Shown: positions 43,230 to 53,454, numbered from the stretch's first letter. The stretch: DNA of 64,000 bases from an uncultured Halomonas sp. (GCF_947500835.1 NZ_CANMTQ010000009.1:164288-228287), one strand, 5' to 3'. Numbers and translations are program-made. Notes: a model not told the origin generated them from the letters alone.

Positions 43230-46066
43230 TGCAAAACCTGCAGTCTCGCCGGCCTCTTGGCCTTTGTCTGCTGTGGCTCGGCATCACACTGACTGGCTAT
43301 ACGGGCTTGGCCAGTGCCGACGACTCGAATACGGTTGCCGCGAATGTCGATGCTCCCATTACAAGCCCTAACGATCAGCGTGATTATCGCACCTTGACCC
43401 TGGACAACGGCCTAGAGGTGCTGCTGATCAGTGACCCCGAGGCGGACAAGGCTGCTGCGGCGATGAACGTTTCCGTGGGTAGCGATCAGAATCCCGAGAG
43501 CACTCCCGGACTGGCGCACTTTTTGGAGCACATGCTGTTCCTGGGCACCGAGCGCTATCCCGAAGCGGACAGCTATCAGCAGTTCATCAACCGGCATGGC
43601 GGCAATCACAACGCCTTCACCGCAAGCCAGGACACCAATTATTTTTTCGATATCGAACCCAAGGCGCTACCGGAGGCACTTGATCGTTTCAGCCAGTTCT
43701 TCATTGCGCCACTATTCAACGAGAAGTATGTCGAACGCGAACGCAACGCGGTGCACTCCGAGTATCAGGCGCGACTGCGCGACGATGGCCGACGCCTCTA
43801 TGAAGCCATGGATCAGGCTCTCAACCAGGAACACCCCTCTACCCGCTTCTCCGTGGGCAGTCTCAAGACACTTACGGATGGCGACCAGCCCCTGCGCCAG
43901 CAGCTAATCGACTTCTACGAAGATCATTACGGCGCCAACGTCATGCATCTTTCGGTCGTCGCGCCTCAGCCACTGGATAGACTGGAATCCTGGGTACGTG
44001 AACGCTTCGATGCGATTCCAGATCGCGACTTGTCACGCTCGACTATTCCCGAGCGTCTCTTGACTGCTGAAAATCTGCCGGCGCGAATGGAAGTCAAGAG
44101 TCTGGAAAACAGCCGCCAGGTGTATTTCCTGTTTCCCACGGATGACCCCGTCACCGATTATCGCAACAAATCCCTGGAGTATCTGGGCAATCTGCTCGGT
44201 CACGAAGGGGAAGGCAGCCTGCTCGCGGCGCTACGCAAGGAAGGCTGGGCGGATGGTCTTTCCGCCGGCAGTATGCGCGGTGACGGCGATGACGCCCTGT
44301 TTGCGGTAAGCATCAGCCTTACCCCGGAAGGTGCAAAGCATCTTCCACGCATTCAGGCCAGCCTGTTCGCGATGATCGAGCGTATTCGTGAAAACGGACT
44401 CGAGAAATGGCGCTATGACGAGCAATCCCAGCTCAACGAGCAGGAATTTCGTTTTCAGCAGCGCGGCGAACCGATTCATCTTGCCAGTCGCATGGCGATG
44501 AACATGGCCTACTATCCGCTCGAGGACGTCCAGTATGGCAACTACCGCATGGATGGCTTCGAAAAGGACTACGTGCGTGAGCTACTTTCCAAATTGACAC
44601 CGAGCAACCTGCTGCGAATCTACAGTGCACCGGACGTCGATGCCCAGAAAACCACGCAATGGTTTGATACCCCCTATCTACTCACCGCAGTGGATAGCTG
44701 GCCCGATGCCGCGCCATTGGAAGACCTGGCGCTGCCGGAGCGTAATCCTTACATTGCCGAGAACCTTACGCTACTCGATCTTGAAACCGCCAAGCCCAGC
44801 GCCTTGATCGATCGGGACACCTTCTCCCTATGGTATCGCCCGGACAGTGAGTTCGGTACGCCGCGAGTCGAATGGCGTTTTAGTTTGCAGAACCCCAAGG
44901 CCGCGGACAGTGCTCATAGCGCAGCGCTTGCTCAACTATTGGCAGGCTGGCTCGACGACAGTCTCAATGAAGTGCTTTATCCGGCGCGTTTGGCGGGTCA
45001 AAACTTCTCCGCCTATGCTCACGGTCGCGGCATCACCCTTTCCCTATCCGGTTGGCGCGATCGCCAGGAGCAGGTGCTACGTCGGGTACTGGAACAGCTC
45101 AAGCAGGAGGATATCGATCAAGATACCTTTGCGCGAGTGAAGCTTGGTCTGATGCGTGAATGGCGCAATGCGCCGCAGTCGCCGCTGTATCAGCAGATGC
45201 AACGTACTTTGAGCAACGCCTTGATTCGTCCGCAATGGCCGGATGCCGCGTTGCTCGAGGCAATAGACCCTCTTGAGGTCGAGCAGCTGCGCGAGTTCCG
45301 CCAGCAGTTCATTACACAGCTTCATATCGAGAGCATGGCGGTGGGCAATCTCTCCAAAGAGCTTGCACGTAGAGAAGGGCTTCAGGTCGCCAACATGCTG
45401 TCACCGGAACTCGGTGACGACGCCATACCAGAGCTGGCAACGTTGAAGGTGCCTGCATCCCCACCTGCCTTGCATCCAGCGTCTACCCGTAATGATCAGG
45501 CGGTGCTGCGCTACCTGCAAGGGCCCGACAGCTCCCTGGATAGTCAGGCGACGCTGGCAGTACTCGGACAGCTGATCGGAACGCCCTTCTATTCACAGCT
45601 ACGCACCCAAGAGCAGCTAGGCTATGTTGTCCGAGCGGGCTATCAGCCACTGCTGAATGCACCGGGATTGAACATGCTGGTCCAGTCTCCCAATGCCGAG
45701 GTGGAGCATATCCAGTCTCGCATCGACGCTTTCCTGAAAGGATTTGATCAACGCATCGATCAGCTCGGCGAAGAGGAACTCGCGCCCTATCGCGACGCCG
45801 TGCATGACCGATTACTCGAACGCGACCCTTCGCTTTCCAGTCTCACCAGCCGGCTGTGGTATGAACTGGCATTCGATGATACCGATTTTGATCGTCGTGA
45901 ACGCCTTGCCGAGCGCGTAGCGTCGCTGGATGCGAAGACGGTGCGTCAAGCCTGGCAGCAACTGCGCAAGGCACCAACACAGCAGATAACCTTTGCGCCG
46001 GGAATAGAACCCAGCAACGTGCTGGACATCACTGAAAGCTATCTGCCGCTGCCCGAGCAGGAGTAA
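43229..46066 (+). CDS. Periplasmic M16 family metallopeptidase (pitrilysin/insulinase type)
   Basis: Zinc protease of 945 residues that probably degrades peptides in the periplasm, as protease III (PtrA) does in E. coli. The N-terminal signal peptide (LGLCLLWLGITLTGYTGLASA) precedes the inverted zinc motif HFLEH (about 97-101), with the third ligand in ERERNAVHSEY. The catalytic half is followed by an inactive M16 half and an EQLGYVV segment, giving the four-domain pitrilysin architecture. Two adjacent ATGs exist (43226, 43229); the second has better spacing from AGGAG. It overlaps the SRAP gene, implying coupling. Confidence 0.93.
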   Translation: MQNLQSRRPLGLCLLWLGITLTGYTGLASADDSNTVAANVDAPITSPNDQRDYRTLTLDNGLEVLLISDPEADKAAAAMNVSVGSDQNPESTPGLAHFLEHMLFLGTERYPEADSYQQFINRHGGNHNAFTASQDTNYFFDIEPKALPEALDRFSQFFIAPLFNEKYVERERNAVHSEYQARLRDDGRRLYEAMDQALNQEHPSTRFSVGSLKTLTDGDQPLRQQLIDFYEDHYGANVMHLSVVAPQPLDRLESWVRERFDAIPDRDLSRSTIPERLLTAENLPARMEVKSLENSRQVYFLFPTDDPVTDYRNKSLEYLGNLLGHEGEGSLLAALRKEGWADGLSAGSMRGDGDDALFAVSISLTPEGAKHLPRIQASLFAMIERIRENGLEKWRYDEQSQLNEQEFRFQQRGEPIHLASRMAMNMAYYPLEDVQYGNYRMDGFEKDYVRELLSKLTPSNLLRIYSAPDVDAQKTTQWFDTPYLLTAVDSWPDAAPLEDLALPERNPYIAENLTLLDLETAKPSALIDRDTFSLWYRPDSEFGTPRVEWRFSLQNPKAADSAHSAALAQLLAGWLDDSLNEVLYPARLAGQNFSAYAHGRGITLSLSGWRDRQEQVLRRVLEQLKQEDIDQDTFARVKLGLMREWRNAPQSPLYQQMQRTLSNALIRPQWPDAALLEAIDPLEVEQLREFRQQFITQLHIESMAVGNLSKELARREGLQVANMLSPELGDDAIPELATLKVPASPPALHPASTRNDQAVLRYLQGPDSSLDSQATLAVLGQLIGTPFYSQLRTQEQLGYVVRAGYQPLLNAPGLNMLVQSPNAEVEHIQSRIDAFLKGFDQRIDQLGEEELAPYRDAVHDRLLERDPSLSSLTSRLWYELAFDDTDFDRRERLAERVASLDAKTVRQAWQQLRKAPTQQITFAPGIEPSNVLDITESYLPLPEQE

Positions 46067-46074
46067 AAGAACAT

Positions 46075-46104
46075 GTTCGCGCCCGGGCCGGGCGCGAACG
46101 CTTT
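46075..46104. terminator. Bidirectional terminator between the M16 protease and sbcB
   Basis: GTTCGCGCCC (46075-46084) pairs perfectly with GGGCGCGAAC (46090-46099) around GGGCC, followed by GCTTTTA on the plus strand and an A-rich start (AAAAGAACAT) that gives a T-tract on the minus strand. Confidence 0.85.
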
Positions 46105-46124
46105 TACAGTTGTCCAGCGTCTCT

Positions 46125-47585
46125 TCAATCGAAAGCTTGAGCCGGCATCATCGCCTCAACATGCATCACCAACTCTTCGAGCACCTGCCGGTCACGATCA
46201 TCAAGAGATACCTGGTTGAGCCGCTCGATCTCTCGAGCAAAGCCCTGAAGAGTCAATACGCCCAGACGTGTGTCATTCATACGCTCCCAGCGATAGGCCT
46301 CCCATTGACTCTGCTCTTCGCTGGTCAGCGTATCGGGATAGTTGCGTGCCCGTAGTCGAAACAGCATTTCTTCAAGCCGTGGATCCTGAAAGGCAAAGGC
46401 GGTTTCCCCCAGCGCCTCCGGCGCCGTTTCGAGTACGCGCTGCATTTCCTGACGATCCGCCGGCGAAAAAAAGCCTCCGCTATAAAGCATGGTGTCCGGG
46501 TCCTGCAGTCCTTCTTCTGGTTTTTCAGCGAATACTGCCGCGGTCTTTCGGGCTGCCTCGGGATTGGTACATAGCGCCTTCCAGTGGGCTTCGCATTGGC
46601 TGCGATCGAGCTTGAGCCTGGCAGCGACATCTTCGGTCACCGCCGAGATCGGCAATAGTACAGGGCTACGATTGATATGCACGATTTTCAGCGGAATGCG
46701 CGATTCGCCCTCCGCCAGCTCATCGGCGCTGGCAAACACGCGGGCACGTATTTCCTCTGCGGAAAGCGCAAAGAGAGGCGAAGGATCGACAGATAGGTCG
46801 TAGACGATGACCCCATTGGGGTTGGAGGGATGCTCCGCCAAGGGCATGACCAGGGCACCACAACCGCGACTCGCCGGATAACGCCGGGAGATATGGAGCA
46901 TTGGCTTGCGGGAAGGAATATCCAGCAATTTGGCGACTTCACGCTTGCTACGCAGCTTGAGCAAGTAATCGAATAGCTTGGCGTTACGCCCCTTGAGTAG
47001 CTGCGCCAAGGCTATGGTTGCGCGCACGTCCGCCAGCGCATCGTGAGCACCAACATGCTCGATATCATTAGCCGCAGTGAGGTGCTCGAGTTTGAAGCTG
47101 GGGGAGCCATCATCTCGCATCGGCCACTCTATGCCATCCGGACGCAGCGCATGAAAAGCGCGCACAACATCAATGAGATCCCAGCGCGAATTGCCGTTTT
47201 GCCACTCTCGGGCATAGGGGTCGAGAAAGTTTCGATAGAACAGATGGCGGGATACTTCATCATCGAAGCGCAGACTGTTGTAGCCTAAAGCGCAGGTACC
47301 GGGTGTGCTCATTTCAGCATTGATGCGCTGCGCGAACTGAACCTCCGGTAGACCCCGACGCCGAGCTGTTTGAGGCGTAATACCGGTAATCAGACAGGCT
47401 TGCGGATGTGGAAAATAATCATCCGCTGGTTTGCTGTAGAGAATAAGAGGCTCACCGATCTGGTTGAACGCCTCGTCGGTACGAATGGCCGCAAACTGCG
47501 ATGGCCGATCCCGCCGGGGATCGGCCCCAAAGGTTTCATAGTCATGCCAGAGAAATGTGTGCTGCGAAGCGCCGCGCTGCGCCAT
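46125..47585 (-). CDS. sbcB: Exodeoxyribonuclease I
   Basis: 3'-5' single-strand DNA exonuclease acting in recombination and mismatch repair. 486 residues (E. coli 475). A DnaQ-type DEDDh domain has FLWHDYETFG (Asp, Glu), a central Asp in YNSLRFDDEVSR and VGAHDALADVRATIAL (His, Asp), then the SH3-like and helical C-terminal domains typical of ExoI. The ATG at 47585 with GGAG seven bases upstream is chosen over a GTG six bases earlier. Confidence 0.96.
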   Translation of the reverse strand: MAQRGASQHTFLWHDYETFGADPRRDRPSQFAAIRTDEAFNQIGEPLILYSKPADDYFPHPQACLITGITPQTARRRGLPEVQFAQRINAEMSTPGTCALGYNSLRFDDEVSRHLFYRNFLDPYAREWQNGNSRWDLIDVVRAFHALRPDGIEWPMRDDGSPSFKLEHLTAANDIEHVGAHDALADVRATIALAQLLKGRNAKLFDYLLKLRSKREVAKLLDIPSRKPMLHISRRYPASRGCGALVMPLAEHPSNPNGVIVYDLSVDPSPLFALSAEEIRARVFASADELAEGESRIPLKIVHINRSPVLLPISAVTEDVAARLKLDRSQCEAHWKALCTNPEAARKTAAVFAEKPEEGLQDPDTMLYSGGFFSPADRQEMQRVLETAPEALGETAFAFQDPRLEEMLFRLRARNYPDTLTSEEQSQWEAYRWERMNDTRLGVLTLQGFAREIERLNQVSLDDRDRQVLEELVMHVEAMMPAQAFD

Positions 47586-47640
47586 GACCACTCTCCACGC
47601 CGATGGAAAGCGATCAGCCTAGCATAGTGATGCCCATCTC

Positions 47641-47895
47641 TCAGCCGCTATGAGGCAACGTGACATTAAGCTCCAGCACAGAGCAGTCGTCTTCGCGATC
47701 AAGACTGATATTGATCGCCTCCTGATCCACGTTGACGTAGCGGCGAATCACCTCCAACAGCTCCTTCTCGAGCATTGGCATGTAATCCGGCTGCCCACGC
47801 TGACTGCGCTGATGAGCAACGATGATCTGTAAGCGCTCTTTGGCCACGGAGGCCGACTGCTTGCGTTCGCGCTTCAGAAATTCGAGTAGTTTCAC
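47641..47895 (-). CDS. minE: Cell division topological specificity factor MinE
   Basis: Drives pole-to-pole oscillation of MinD by stimulating its ATPase, keeping the division site central. 84 residues (E. coli 88). [28 protein letters not shown] holds the membrane-targeting and MinD-binding helix, and the C-terminal part is the anti-MinCD/dimerisation domain. The start is GTG (47893-47895), overlapping the minD stop as GTGA. Last gene of minC-minD-minE. Confidence 0.98.
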   Translation of the reverse strand: MKLLEFLKRERKQSASVAKERLQIIVAHQRSQRGQPDYMPMLEKELLEVIRRYVNVDQEAINISLDREDDCSVLELNVTLPHSG

Positions 47896-48710
47896 CGACG
47901 ACCTCCTCCGAACATGCGAGAGAGCAGGCTCTTCTTCTGGACCTGATGGAAACGTAGCGGTACCTCTTCGCCCAGCAATCGCGATACGGTGTCCGTGTAG
48001 GCCTGCCCCGCATCGCTTTTCATATCGTGGGTTACCGGTACGCCCTGGTTCGAGGCTCGTAGAACTGCCTCAGACTCAGGAATCAAACCGATCAGATTGA
48101 TGGACAAGATCTCGCGGATATCATCCAGGTTGAGCATGTCGCCATAGGTGACCCGCTCCGGATGATAGCGTGTAATCAGCAGATGTTCCTTGACCGGTTC
48201 ACGCTTTTGTTCGGCGCGCTTGGTCTTGGCGGACAGCAGTCCAAGGATACGATCGGAGTCGCGTACCGAGGACACTTCAGGGTTGGTTACCACGACTGCC
48301 TCATCGGCGTAGTACATGGCCAACTGAGCGCCACGTTCGATACCGGCGGGTGAATCACAGATGATGTAGTCGAAATCCTTGGACAATTCGTCGAGTACCT
48401 TTTCGACGCCTTCGGAAGACAATGCATCCTTATCCCGCGTTTGGGAGGCTGGCAGAATGTAAAGGTTATCAACCCGCTTGTCGCGAATCATGGCTTGATT
48501 CAAGCCCGCTTCGCCTTGGATCACGTTGACCAGATCATAAACGACGCGGCGCTCGCAACCCATGATCAAGTCCAGGTTACGCAAGCCCACGTCGAAGTCG
48601 ATCACCACCGTCTTGTTGCCGCGTAGCGCCAGCCCGGTGGCGATGGCTGCTGCACTGGTCGTTTTCCCGACCCCACCTTTGCCGGAGGTCACTACAATGA
48701 TCTTGGCCAA
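47892..48710 (-). CDS. minD: Septum site-determining ATPase MinD
   Basis: ParA/MinD-family ATPase that binds membrane and recruits MinC. 272 residues. The deviant Walker A is KGGVGKTT and Walker B-like [10 protein letters not shown]; the C-terminal amphipathic helix [11 protein letters not shown] is the membrane-targeting sequence. The TTG at 48708-48710 is chosen because it yields the family N-terminus [13 protein letters not shown], with AGGAAACATATC before it; an ATG at 48746 would add 12 unusual residues. It overlaps minE. Confidence 0.97.
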   Translation of the reverse strand: MAKIIVVTSGKGGVGKTTSAAAIATGLALRGNKTVVIDFDVGLRNLDLIMGCERRVVYDLVNVIQGEAGLNQAMIRDKRVDNLYILPASQTRDKDALSSEGVEKVLDELSKDFDYIICDSPAGIERGAQLAMYYADEAVVVTNPEVSSVRDSDRILGLLSAKTKRAEQKREPVKEHLLITRYHPERVTYGDMLNLDDIREILSINLIGLIPESEAVLRASNQGVPVTHDMKSDAGQAYTDTVSRLLGEEVPLRFHQVQKKSLLSRMFGGGRR

Positions 48711-48757
48711 GATATGTTTCCTGTTGCTTGTTTGATGATCGTTCATAAACTCTCACT

Positions 48758-49510
48758 TCAAACCAGTGATGCGATAGTCAACTGATCGTCGTTGAGACGC
48801 ACCTGCACTGTTTTGCCCAGCAATTGTGGGTCGATGTCCTCAAGGCGCTTGTAATTTCCCGCCAGCGAAAGCAGTTCTGCATGCAGCTCGTGACAGAAGA
48901 TACCAGCCTCGCGGTCACCATGGATACCCGCAAGGGCACGTCCTCGCAGGGCACCATAGACATGTACGTTGCCTCCGGCCAGCACCTCCGAGCCCGCGTT
49001 GACTGCTCCGACTATCACCAGGTCACCCTCTGGCGCGCTGATTTGCTGGCCCGAACGTACCGTACCGCGGAATATACGACTACCGACAGGAGCCACACCG
49101 GCAGGGATCGGATTCGCTCCTTCCTCTGCATCTCGACTGTTCTCGGGAACAGGGGTAGCAACGCTTTCAAGTGTCCGAGCGCGCACCTCCTGAGGGGGAA
49201 ACCAACCAAGGCCCAGCGCCCAGGCAGATTGCTTGACCGGGTCCGGGCCACCACGTACGGCAACGGGCAGCAGCTTGTGAGCGCGACAGACGGCGCAAAT
49301 CCGTTCCAACGCCAAATGTGGCTCATTGAGCTTTTCAACACTCACCACGACTGGCGTATGCTGAAAGAACGCAGGGGACTGACTTAGCTTGCTCGCTAAT
49401 TGCTCGCGAATCCGTTCCGGGTCCGCACTGGTCAGTTCCATGACCGTCATGGGTAGCATGCCACCCTTGAAGGAGAAGGCGGTGCCTTCCCTGTCCACGT
49501 TGAGACTCAT
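48758..49510 (-). CDS. minC: Septum site-determining protein MinC
   Basis: Inhibits FtsZ polymerisation away from midcell. 250 residues. The N-terminal FtsZ-inhibiting domain (about 1-105; FSFKGGMLPMTVMELTS) is joined by a Pro/Glu-rich linker to the C-terminal beta-helix domain (about 145-250; TVRSGQQISAPEGDLVIVGAVNAGSEVLAGGNVHVYGALRGRALAG) that dimerises and binds MinD. First gene of the min operon, divergent from the DUF349 gene. Confidence 0.97.
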   Translation of the reverse strand: MSLNVDREGTAFSFKGGMLPMTVMELTSADPERIREQLASKLSQSPAFFQHTPVVVSVEKLNEPHLALERICAVCRAHKLLPVAVRGGPDPVKQSAWALGLGWFPPQEVRARTLESVATPVPENSRDAEEGANPIPAGVAPVGSRIFRGTVRSGQQISAPEGDLVIVGAVNAGSEVLAGGNVHVYGALRGRALAGIHGDREAGIFCHELHAELLSLAGNYKRLEDIDPQLLGKTVQVRLNDDQLTIASLV

Positions 49511-49732
49511 TGCCGATCTCCGTGTCGCATAATGTCACTAGCTAAGCGAGGGTTTACCAAGCCACCACCGATGATACGCTCAGCAGGTGCGACTTGTCAG
49601 TGTGATCGTGCATCAACGCTTCGGGCTTTCCCGGTGGTAATGCACATGCTTAGATGGTACTGGCATCCGTCTTGGCAGGATGCCGTCCAGCACCACATCA
49701 TACAAAATTCTTTCAGGGATGCATGTACAGTG

Positions 49733-52501
49733 ATGTCAGGTTTGTTTCGTCGTTTTTTTGCACCTCGTTGGCAACACCGGGATCCTGCGATTCGTCGCCA
49801 AGCGTTAGCACGCCTGGATCCCACTCAGTTTCAGGATCGGGAACAGCTGGAACAACTGGTTAGTGACGATAACGCCAGTGTCCGGCAAGCAGCGCTTGCC
49901 CGCCTAGTGGATCCGGCCCAGCTGCTACGGCTAAAGGAGCAACAAAATTCTCCGGAACTGAATGCCCGCTTACTCGTCCTGCTCATTGGCCAGCCTGAAT
50001 CACCGCCACTTGCCAAACGCCTTAGCCTGATCGAAAGGATCAACGATGCGCCACTGCTGGCTCAGCTGGCCCTGCACGGTGACAATCAGGAGTTGCGCCT
50101 GGCAGCCCTCGAACGCTTGCAGGGTGAAGACGCCCTTATTCATCAAGCCATAGAAAACGGCATCGCGGCAGTACGTCATGCTGCAGCAAAGCGCGTCACC
50201 TCAGAGCAAGGGCTCCTGCGCCTGAGCCGAGAGGCCCGGCGCGATAAGCAAGTCCTGCGCCTGGCTCGGGAACGCTTGAATCGCTTGCGAGAAGATGCTG
50301 CACAGAACGAAGCACAGCGCGCCAAACGTGAACGTATCCTGGAGGCTCTCGAGCAACATGCCCGGCACACCTGGGAGCCTCTTTATGCTGGTCGCTACCG
50401 CCATCTGCAGCGGGAGTGGGAAGGCTTGAACGACCTGCCCACCGCTGATCAGGAACGTCGTTTCCAAGAAGCAAGTCTTCGTTGCCGCAAGATCATCAGC
50501 GACCATGAGGCGCGGCATCAAGTCATTGCAAGTGCCAATCGCAAGCGTATCGAAGCCGATGAGGCACGCCGGGCGCTTATAGAAGCGCTTGACGAGGATT
50601 TGGTCGGCCTGCAGCGCAGTGAGCGCATAACCGCTCAGGACATGGCAAGCCTGAACGCTCACAAGCGTTTACTGATCAATCGCTGGCAAGCGCTTTCTGA
50701 CCAGCATGCTCCCGATGTCGCTCTCAGCACGAGCTACACACAGGCCTTGGCTCGACAGGATGAAATCAATCAGGCCTGGGATCGCTTGGAGCAGCATGCA
50801 GCGACGTTGAGCGATGCATTACGTCGTGGGGACAGCGAGACATTAGGTCAAACGTTGAAAATCCTGGAATGGCCTGAAGATCTTCCCCCCACTCCTTTGC
50901 TAGAACAGGTGCAGCAGTATCTGGCGAACGATGAAACGGCGGCAACCGACAGCCAGCAAATAGTTCGCTTTGAACAGGATCTCAAGGAGCTCGAACGTCT
51001 ACTTGAAAGTGGCGCCTTCAAACCCGCCAGCCGCCTGTATCAGAGTCTGCGCCAGCACAGCGAGATGCTGACAACAGAGCAGCAGCGCAAGCATCAACCA
51101 GCGCTCAAGCGTCTCGGCGCCCAGCTTGCAGAGTTGCGAGACTGGCGTAGCTTCGTGGCTGGCCCCAAGCGAGACCAGCTTTGCCAAGCCATCGTCGAAT
51201 TAGCCGGCAATTCCGCCTTGAGCGACAGCGAACTCGATCGCCGGCACCGCCAACTCATCAAAGAGTGGAAGGAACTGGGTGACGCAGCCATCGATCGGGA
51301 ACTTTCAACCCGTTTTCGTGCTGCCTCTGATCGTATACACACACGCTTGAGCGCCTGGCGCACGGCTCAGCAGGAAGAGCGACAGCGCAACCTCGAGGCC
51401 AGGATAGCGCTGTGCGAACAACTTGAAATCCTGCTCGAGAACCCGGATGAAAATGCCGACCCAGATGCTCTGCGCCTGATTCGGGATCGTTCCCGAGAGC
51501 AGTGGCGTCTCTTTTCGCCGATCCCTCGCGGTCATGGCGAGAGCATCAGTCATCGCTTTGGTCATATTCGTCACGCCCTGCAAACGCTGATCGATCAACG
51601 TGCTCAGGAAATAGGCGCAGCCAAGCAGGCACTTGTTAAAGAGGCGCGCTATCTACAATCAGAGTCGGAGCCTGCCTCCAAACGTGCCGAGCAAGCCAAG
51701 CGACTACAGCAGCGTTGGCGTGAACTCGGACGCGCGCCCAAGGGTGAAGAACAAGCGCTTTGGCGTGAGTTTCGTAGTCTATGCGACAGCATTTTTGCTG
51801 CTCGGGAAAATGAACGGGATGATCGCGCCCAGCGGGCCAAGGATCGACTCGATGCCATGCAGGCGCTGGTTGAACGCCTGGACGCCTGGCAACCGAAAAG
51901 CAGTGATGAAGTGTCGTTGCTGAATCAGGCGATTGCCGAGGCAGAAGCGCTGGAGCCCTTGCCGTCAGGGCGCCGCAGCGAGGGTATGCGCAAGCGCTGG
52001 GCGGGTATTCTACATTCACGACAGGAACGTCTTGAACGCCTTGCAATACGCGAAGAGGCATTGCGCTGGCAACACCTAGGTCCGCTGCTGGAAGCCCATC
52101 AGCAGGCTGACACCGTGGCTCTCGACGGGGAGGTCCCGAAGGATATCGAAGCGCCGTTTACACTTGACGAAGACATCAAGCGCGCACACGACCAGCGCAA
52201 CCAGGCTCGTCATCAGCTTATCGACAGCGAGACCGTTGCATCTCTATTGGCTCGTTTACGGGTACACCTGACCTTGCTGGCAAACGGCCGTATCGAGCGT
52301 GAGGACGAGCCGTTGCGCCTGGCGATTCAGGTAGAACGTCTCAATGCGGCGCGTGAACAGACGCTCACTAAGCCCGACGAGTTGCGCGCCATTCTCTGCG
52401 ACATTGTTGCGACCGGCCCGGTATCGACGACAACCTGGACCCGCGAGTCAAAAGAGCTGGATAGACTGTTGACTCAGCTTGCCGATTACTCCTCTCCCTG
52501 A
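49733..52501 (+). CDS. Large DUF349-repeat coiled-coil protein
   Basis: 922 residues, highly charged and almost entirely helical. The N-terminus has HEAT-like units (RQALARLDP, RQAALARLVDP, RLAALERLQG) to about residue 200. Several DUF349-type modules follow, recognisable by W--L and RF--A patterns (REWEGLNDLPTADQERRFQEA, IKEWKELGDAAIDRELSTRFRAA, QQRWRELGRAPKGEEQALWREF). Function is not established for the family, and no signal peptide or membrane segment is seen. The ATG at 49733 is used; a GTG precedes it by one codon and the Shine-Dalgarno is weak. Divergent from minC. Confidence 0.85.
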   Translation: MSGLFRRFFAPRWQHRDPAIRRQALARLDPTQFQDREQLEQLVSDDNASVRQAALARLVDPAQLLRLKEQQNSPELNARLLVLLIGQPESPPLAKRLSLIERINDAPLLAQLALHGDNQELRLAALERLQGEDALIHQAIENGIAAVRHAAAKRVTSEQGLLRLSREARRDKQVLRLARERLNRLREDAAQNEAQRAKRERILEALEQHARHTWEPLYAGRYRHLQREWEGLNDLPTADQERRFQEASLRCRKIISDHEARHQVIASANRKRIEADEARRALIEALDEDLVGLQRSERITAQDMASLNAHKRLLINRWQALSDQHAPDVALSTSYTQALARQDEINQAWDRLEQHAATLSDALRRGDSETLGQTLKILEWPEDLPPTPLLEQVQQYLANDETAATDSQQIVRFEQDLKELERLLESGAFKPASRLYQSLRQHSEMLTTEQQRKHQPALKRLGAQLAELRDWRSFVAGPKRDQLCQAIVELAGNSALSDSELDRRHRQLIKEWKELGDAAIDRELSTRFRAASDRIHTRLSAWRTAQQEERQRNLEARIALCEQLEILLENPDENADPDALRLIRDRSREQWRLFSPIPRGHGESISHRFGHIRHALQTLIDQRAQEIGAAKQALVKEARYLQSESEPASKRAEQAKRLQQRWRELGRAPKGEEQALWREFRSLCDSIFAARENERDDRAQRAKDRLDAMQALVERLDAWQPKSSDEVSLLNQAIAEAEALEPLPSGRRSEGMRKRWAGILHSRQERLERLAIREEALRWQHLGPLLEAHQQADTVALDGEVPKDIEAPFTLDEDIKRAHDQRNQARHQLIDSETVASLLARLRVHLTLLANGRIEREDEPLRLAIQVERLNAAREQTLTKPDELRAILCDIVATGPVSTTTWTRESKELDRLLTQLADYSSP

Positions 52502-52506
52502 AATGC

Positions 52507-52534
52507 CGAGAGCGAGGTGGCAACCTCGCTCTCG
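52507..52534. terminator. Bidirectional terminator between the DUF349 gene and phaB
   Basis: CGAGAGCGAGGT (52507-52518) pairs with ACCTCGCTCTCG (52523-52534) around GGCA, a perfect 12-bp stem six bases after the DUF349 stop. Confidence 0.75.
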
Positions 52535-52578
52535 CTCCGTTCTATCAATAAACCCAGGATGATCTCAACGGCGCATCA

Positions 52579-53325
52579 TCAGCCCATGAACTGGCCGCCA
52601 TTGATATCAAGGTTGGCTCCAGTAATGAAACCGGAGTTGCGATTCGCCAGGAAGGCAACCGCCAATGCAATTTCTTCAGGCTCGCCGAAGCGCTTGACAG
52701 GAATTCCCTCACGAATCGATTCGCGGATTTTCTCCGGAATATCCATGATCATGTCGGTAGCAATATAGCCAGGCGACAAGGTGTTGACGGTAATGCCCTT
52801 GGTAGCCGTCTCTTGGGCAAGCGACATGGTCAGACCATGCATACCGGCCTTGGCTGCCGCATAGTTGGCTTGACCGAACTGACCTTTACGCCCATTGATC
52901 GACGAAATGTTGACGATACGCCCATATCCCTGTTCCAGCATGCCACCAAGCACGCTTTTACAGGTATTAAAGACACTATTAAGGTTGGTATCGATGACTT
53001 CGTTCCACTGGTCCGCGGTCATCTTTTTCATGGTGGTATCCCGAGTAATACCGGCGCAGTTGACCAGTACTTCTATAGGGCCATACTGTTCCTGAATTTC
53101 ACGGGCACCGGCTTCGCAATCTTCATAATTGATCAGGTTGGCTCCAGAAAGCGCAATATTGTCGAAACCTTGGGACTTCTGGTCCTCAAGCCAGGACTTC
53201 GCCTTGTCTGGATTACGGTAACCTGCAACGACTTGATATCCTTCCTTGGCCAGTTCGCGACAGATAGCGGAACCAATCCCCCCGGTTCCACCAGTTACCC
53301 AAGCCACGGGTGCTGTTTGTGTCAT
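52579..53325 (-). CDS. phaB: Acetoacetyl-CoA reductase PhaB
   Basis: NADPH-dependent reduction of acetoacetyl-CoA to (R)-3-hydroxybutyryl-CoA, the precursor of polyhydroxybutyrate. 248 residues, short-chain dehydrogenase fold: nucleotide motif VTGGTGGIGSAI, NCAGITRDTTMKKM, catalytic Ser in ISSINGRKGQFGQANYAAAKAG with YxxxK, and TVNTLSPGYIATDM. The GQFGQANYAAAKAG segment is characteristic of PhaB rather than FabG. It stands alone, with no phaA or phaC nearby. Two palindromes lie upstream. Confidence 0.9.
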   Translation of the reverse strand: MTQTAPVAWVTGGTGGIGSAICRELAKEGYQVVAGYRNPDKAKSWLEDQKSQGFDNIALSGANLINYEDCEAGAREIQEQYGPIEVLVNCAGITRDTTMKKMTADQWNEVIDTNLNSVFNTCKSVLGGMLEQGYGRIVNISSINGRKGQFGQANYAAAKAGMHGLTMSLAQETATKGITVNTLSPGYIATDMIMDIPEKIRESIREGIPVKRFGEPEEIALAVAFLANRNSGFITGANLDINGGQFMG

Positions 53326-53354
53326 ATTGTCTCCCCCTGAGTCATGACAAATGA

Positions 53355-53407
53355 ACTGACGACGTCAGTCTTTTCATGGTGTGAATGCCGTTGTTATCAC
53401 ATTCACA
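53355..53407. promoter_or_regulatory. Two palindromes upstream of phaB
   Basis: ACTGACG-A-CGTCAGT (53355-53369) is a perfect 7+1+7 palindrome 29 bases before the phaB start. TGTGAATG (53380-53387) and CATTCACA (53400-53407) form a second dyad with a 12-base spacer. They look like regulator-binding sites; the binding protein is unknown. Confidence 0.4.
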
Positions 53408-53454
53408 TCAAGAAGTATGGACGAGTTTTCTCTTCTTGTCCGGCCCTTAGGCGC

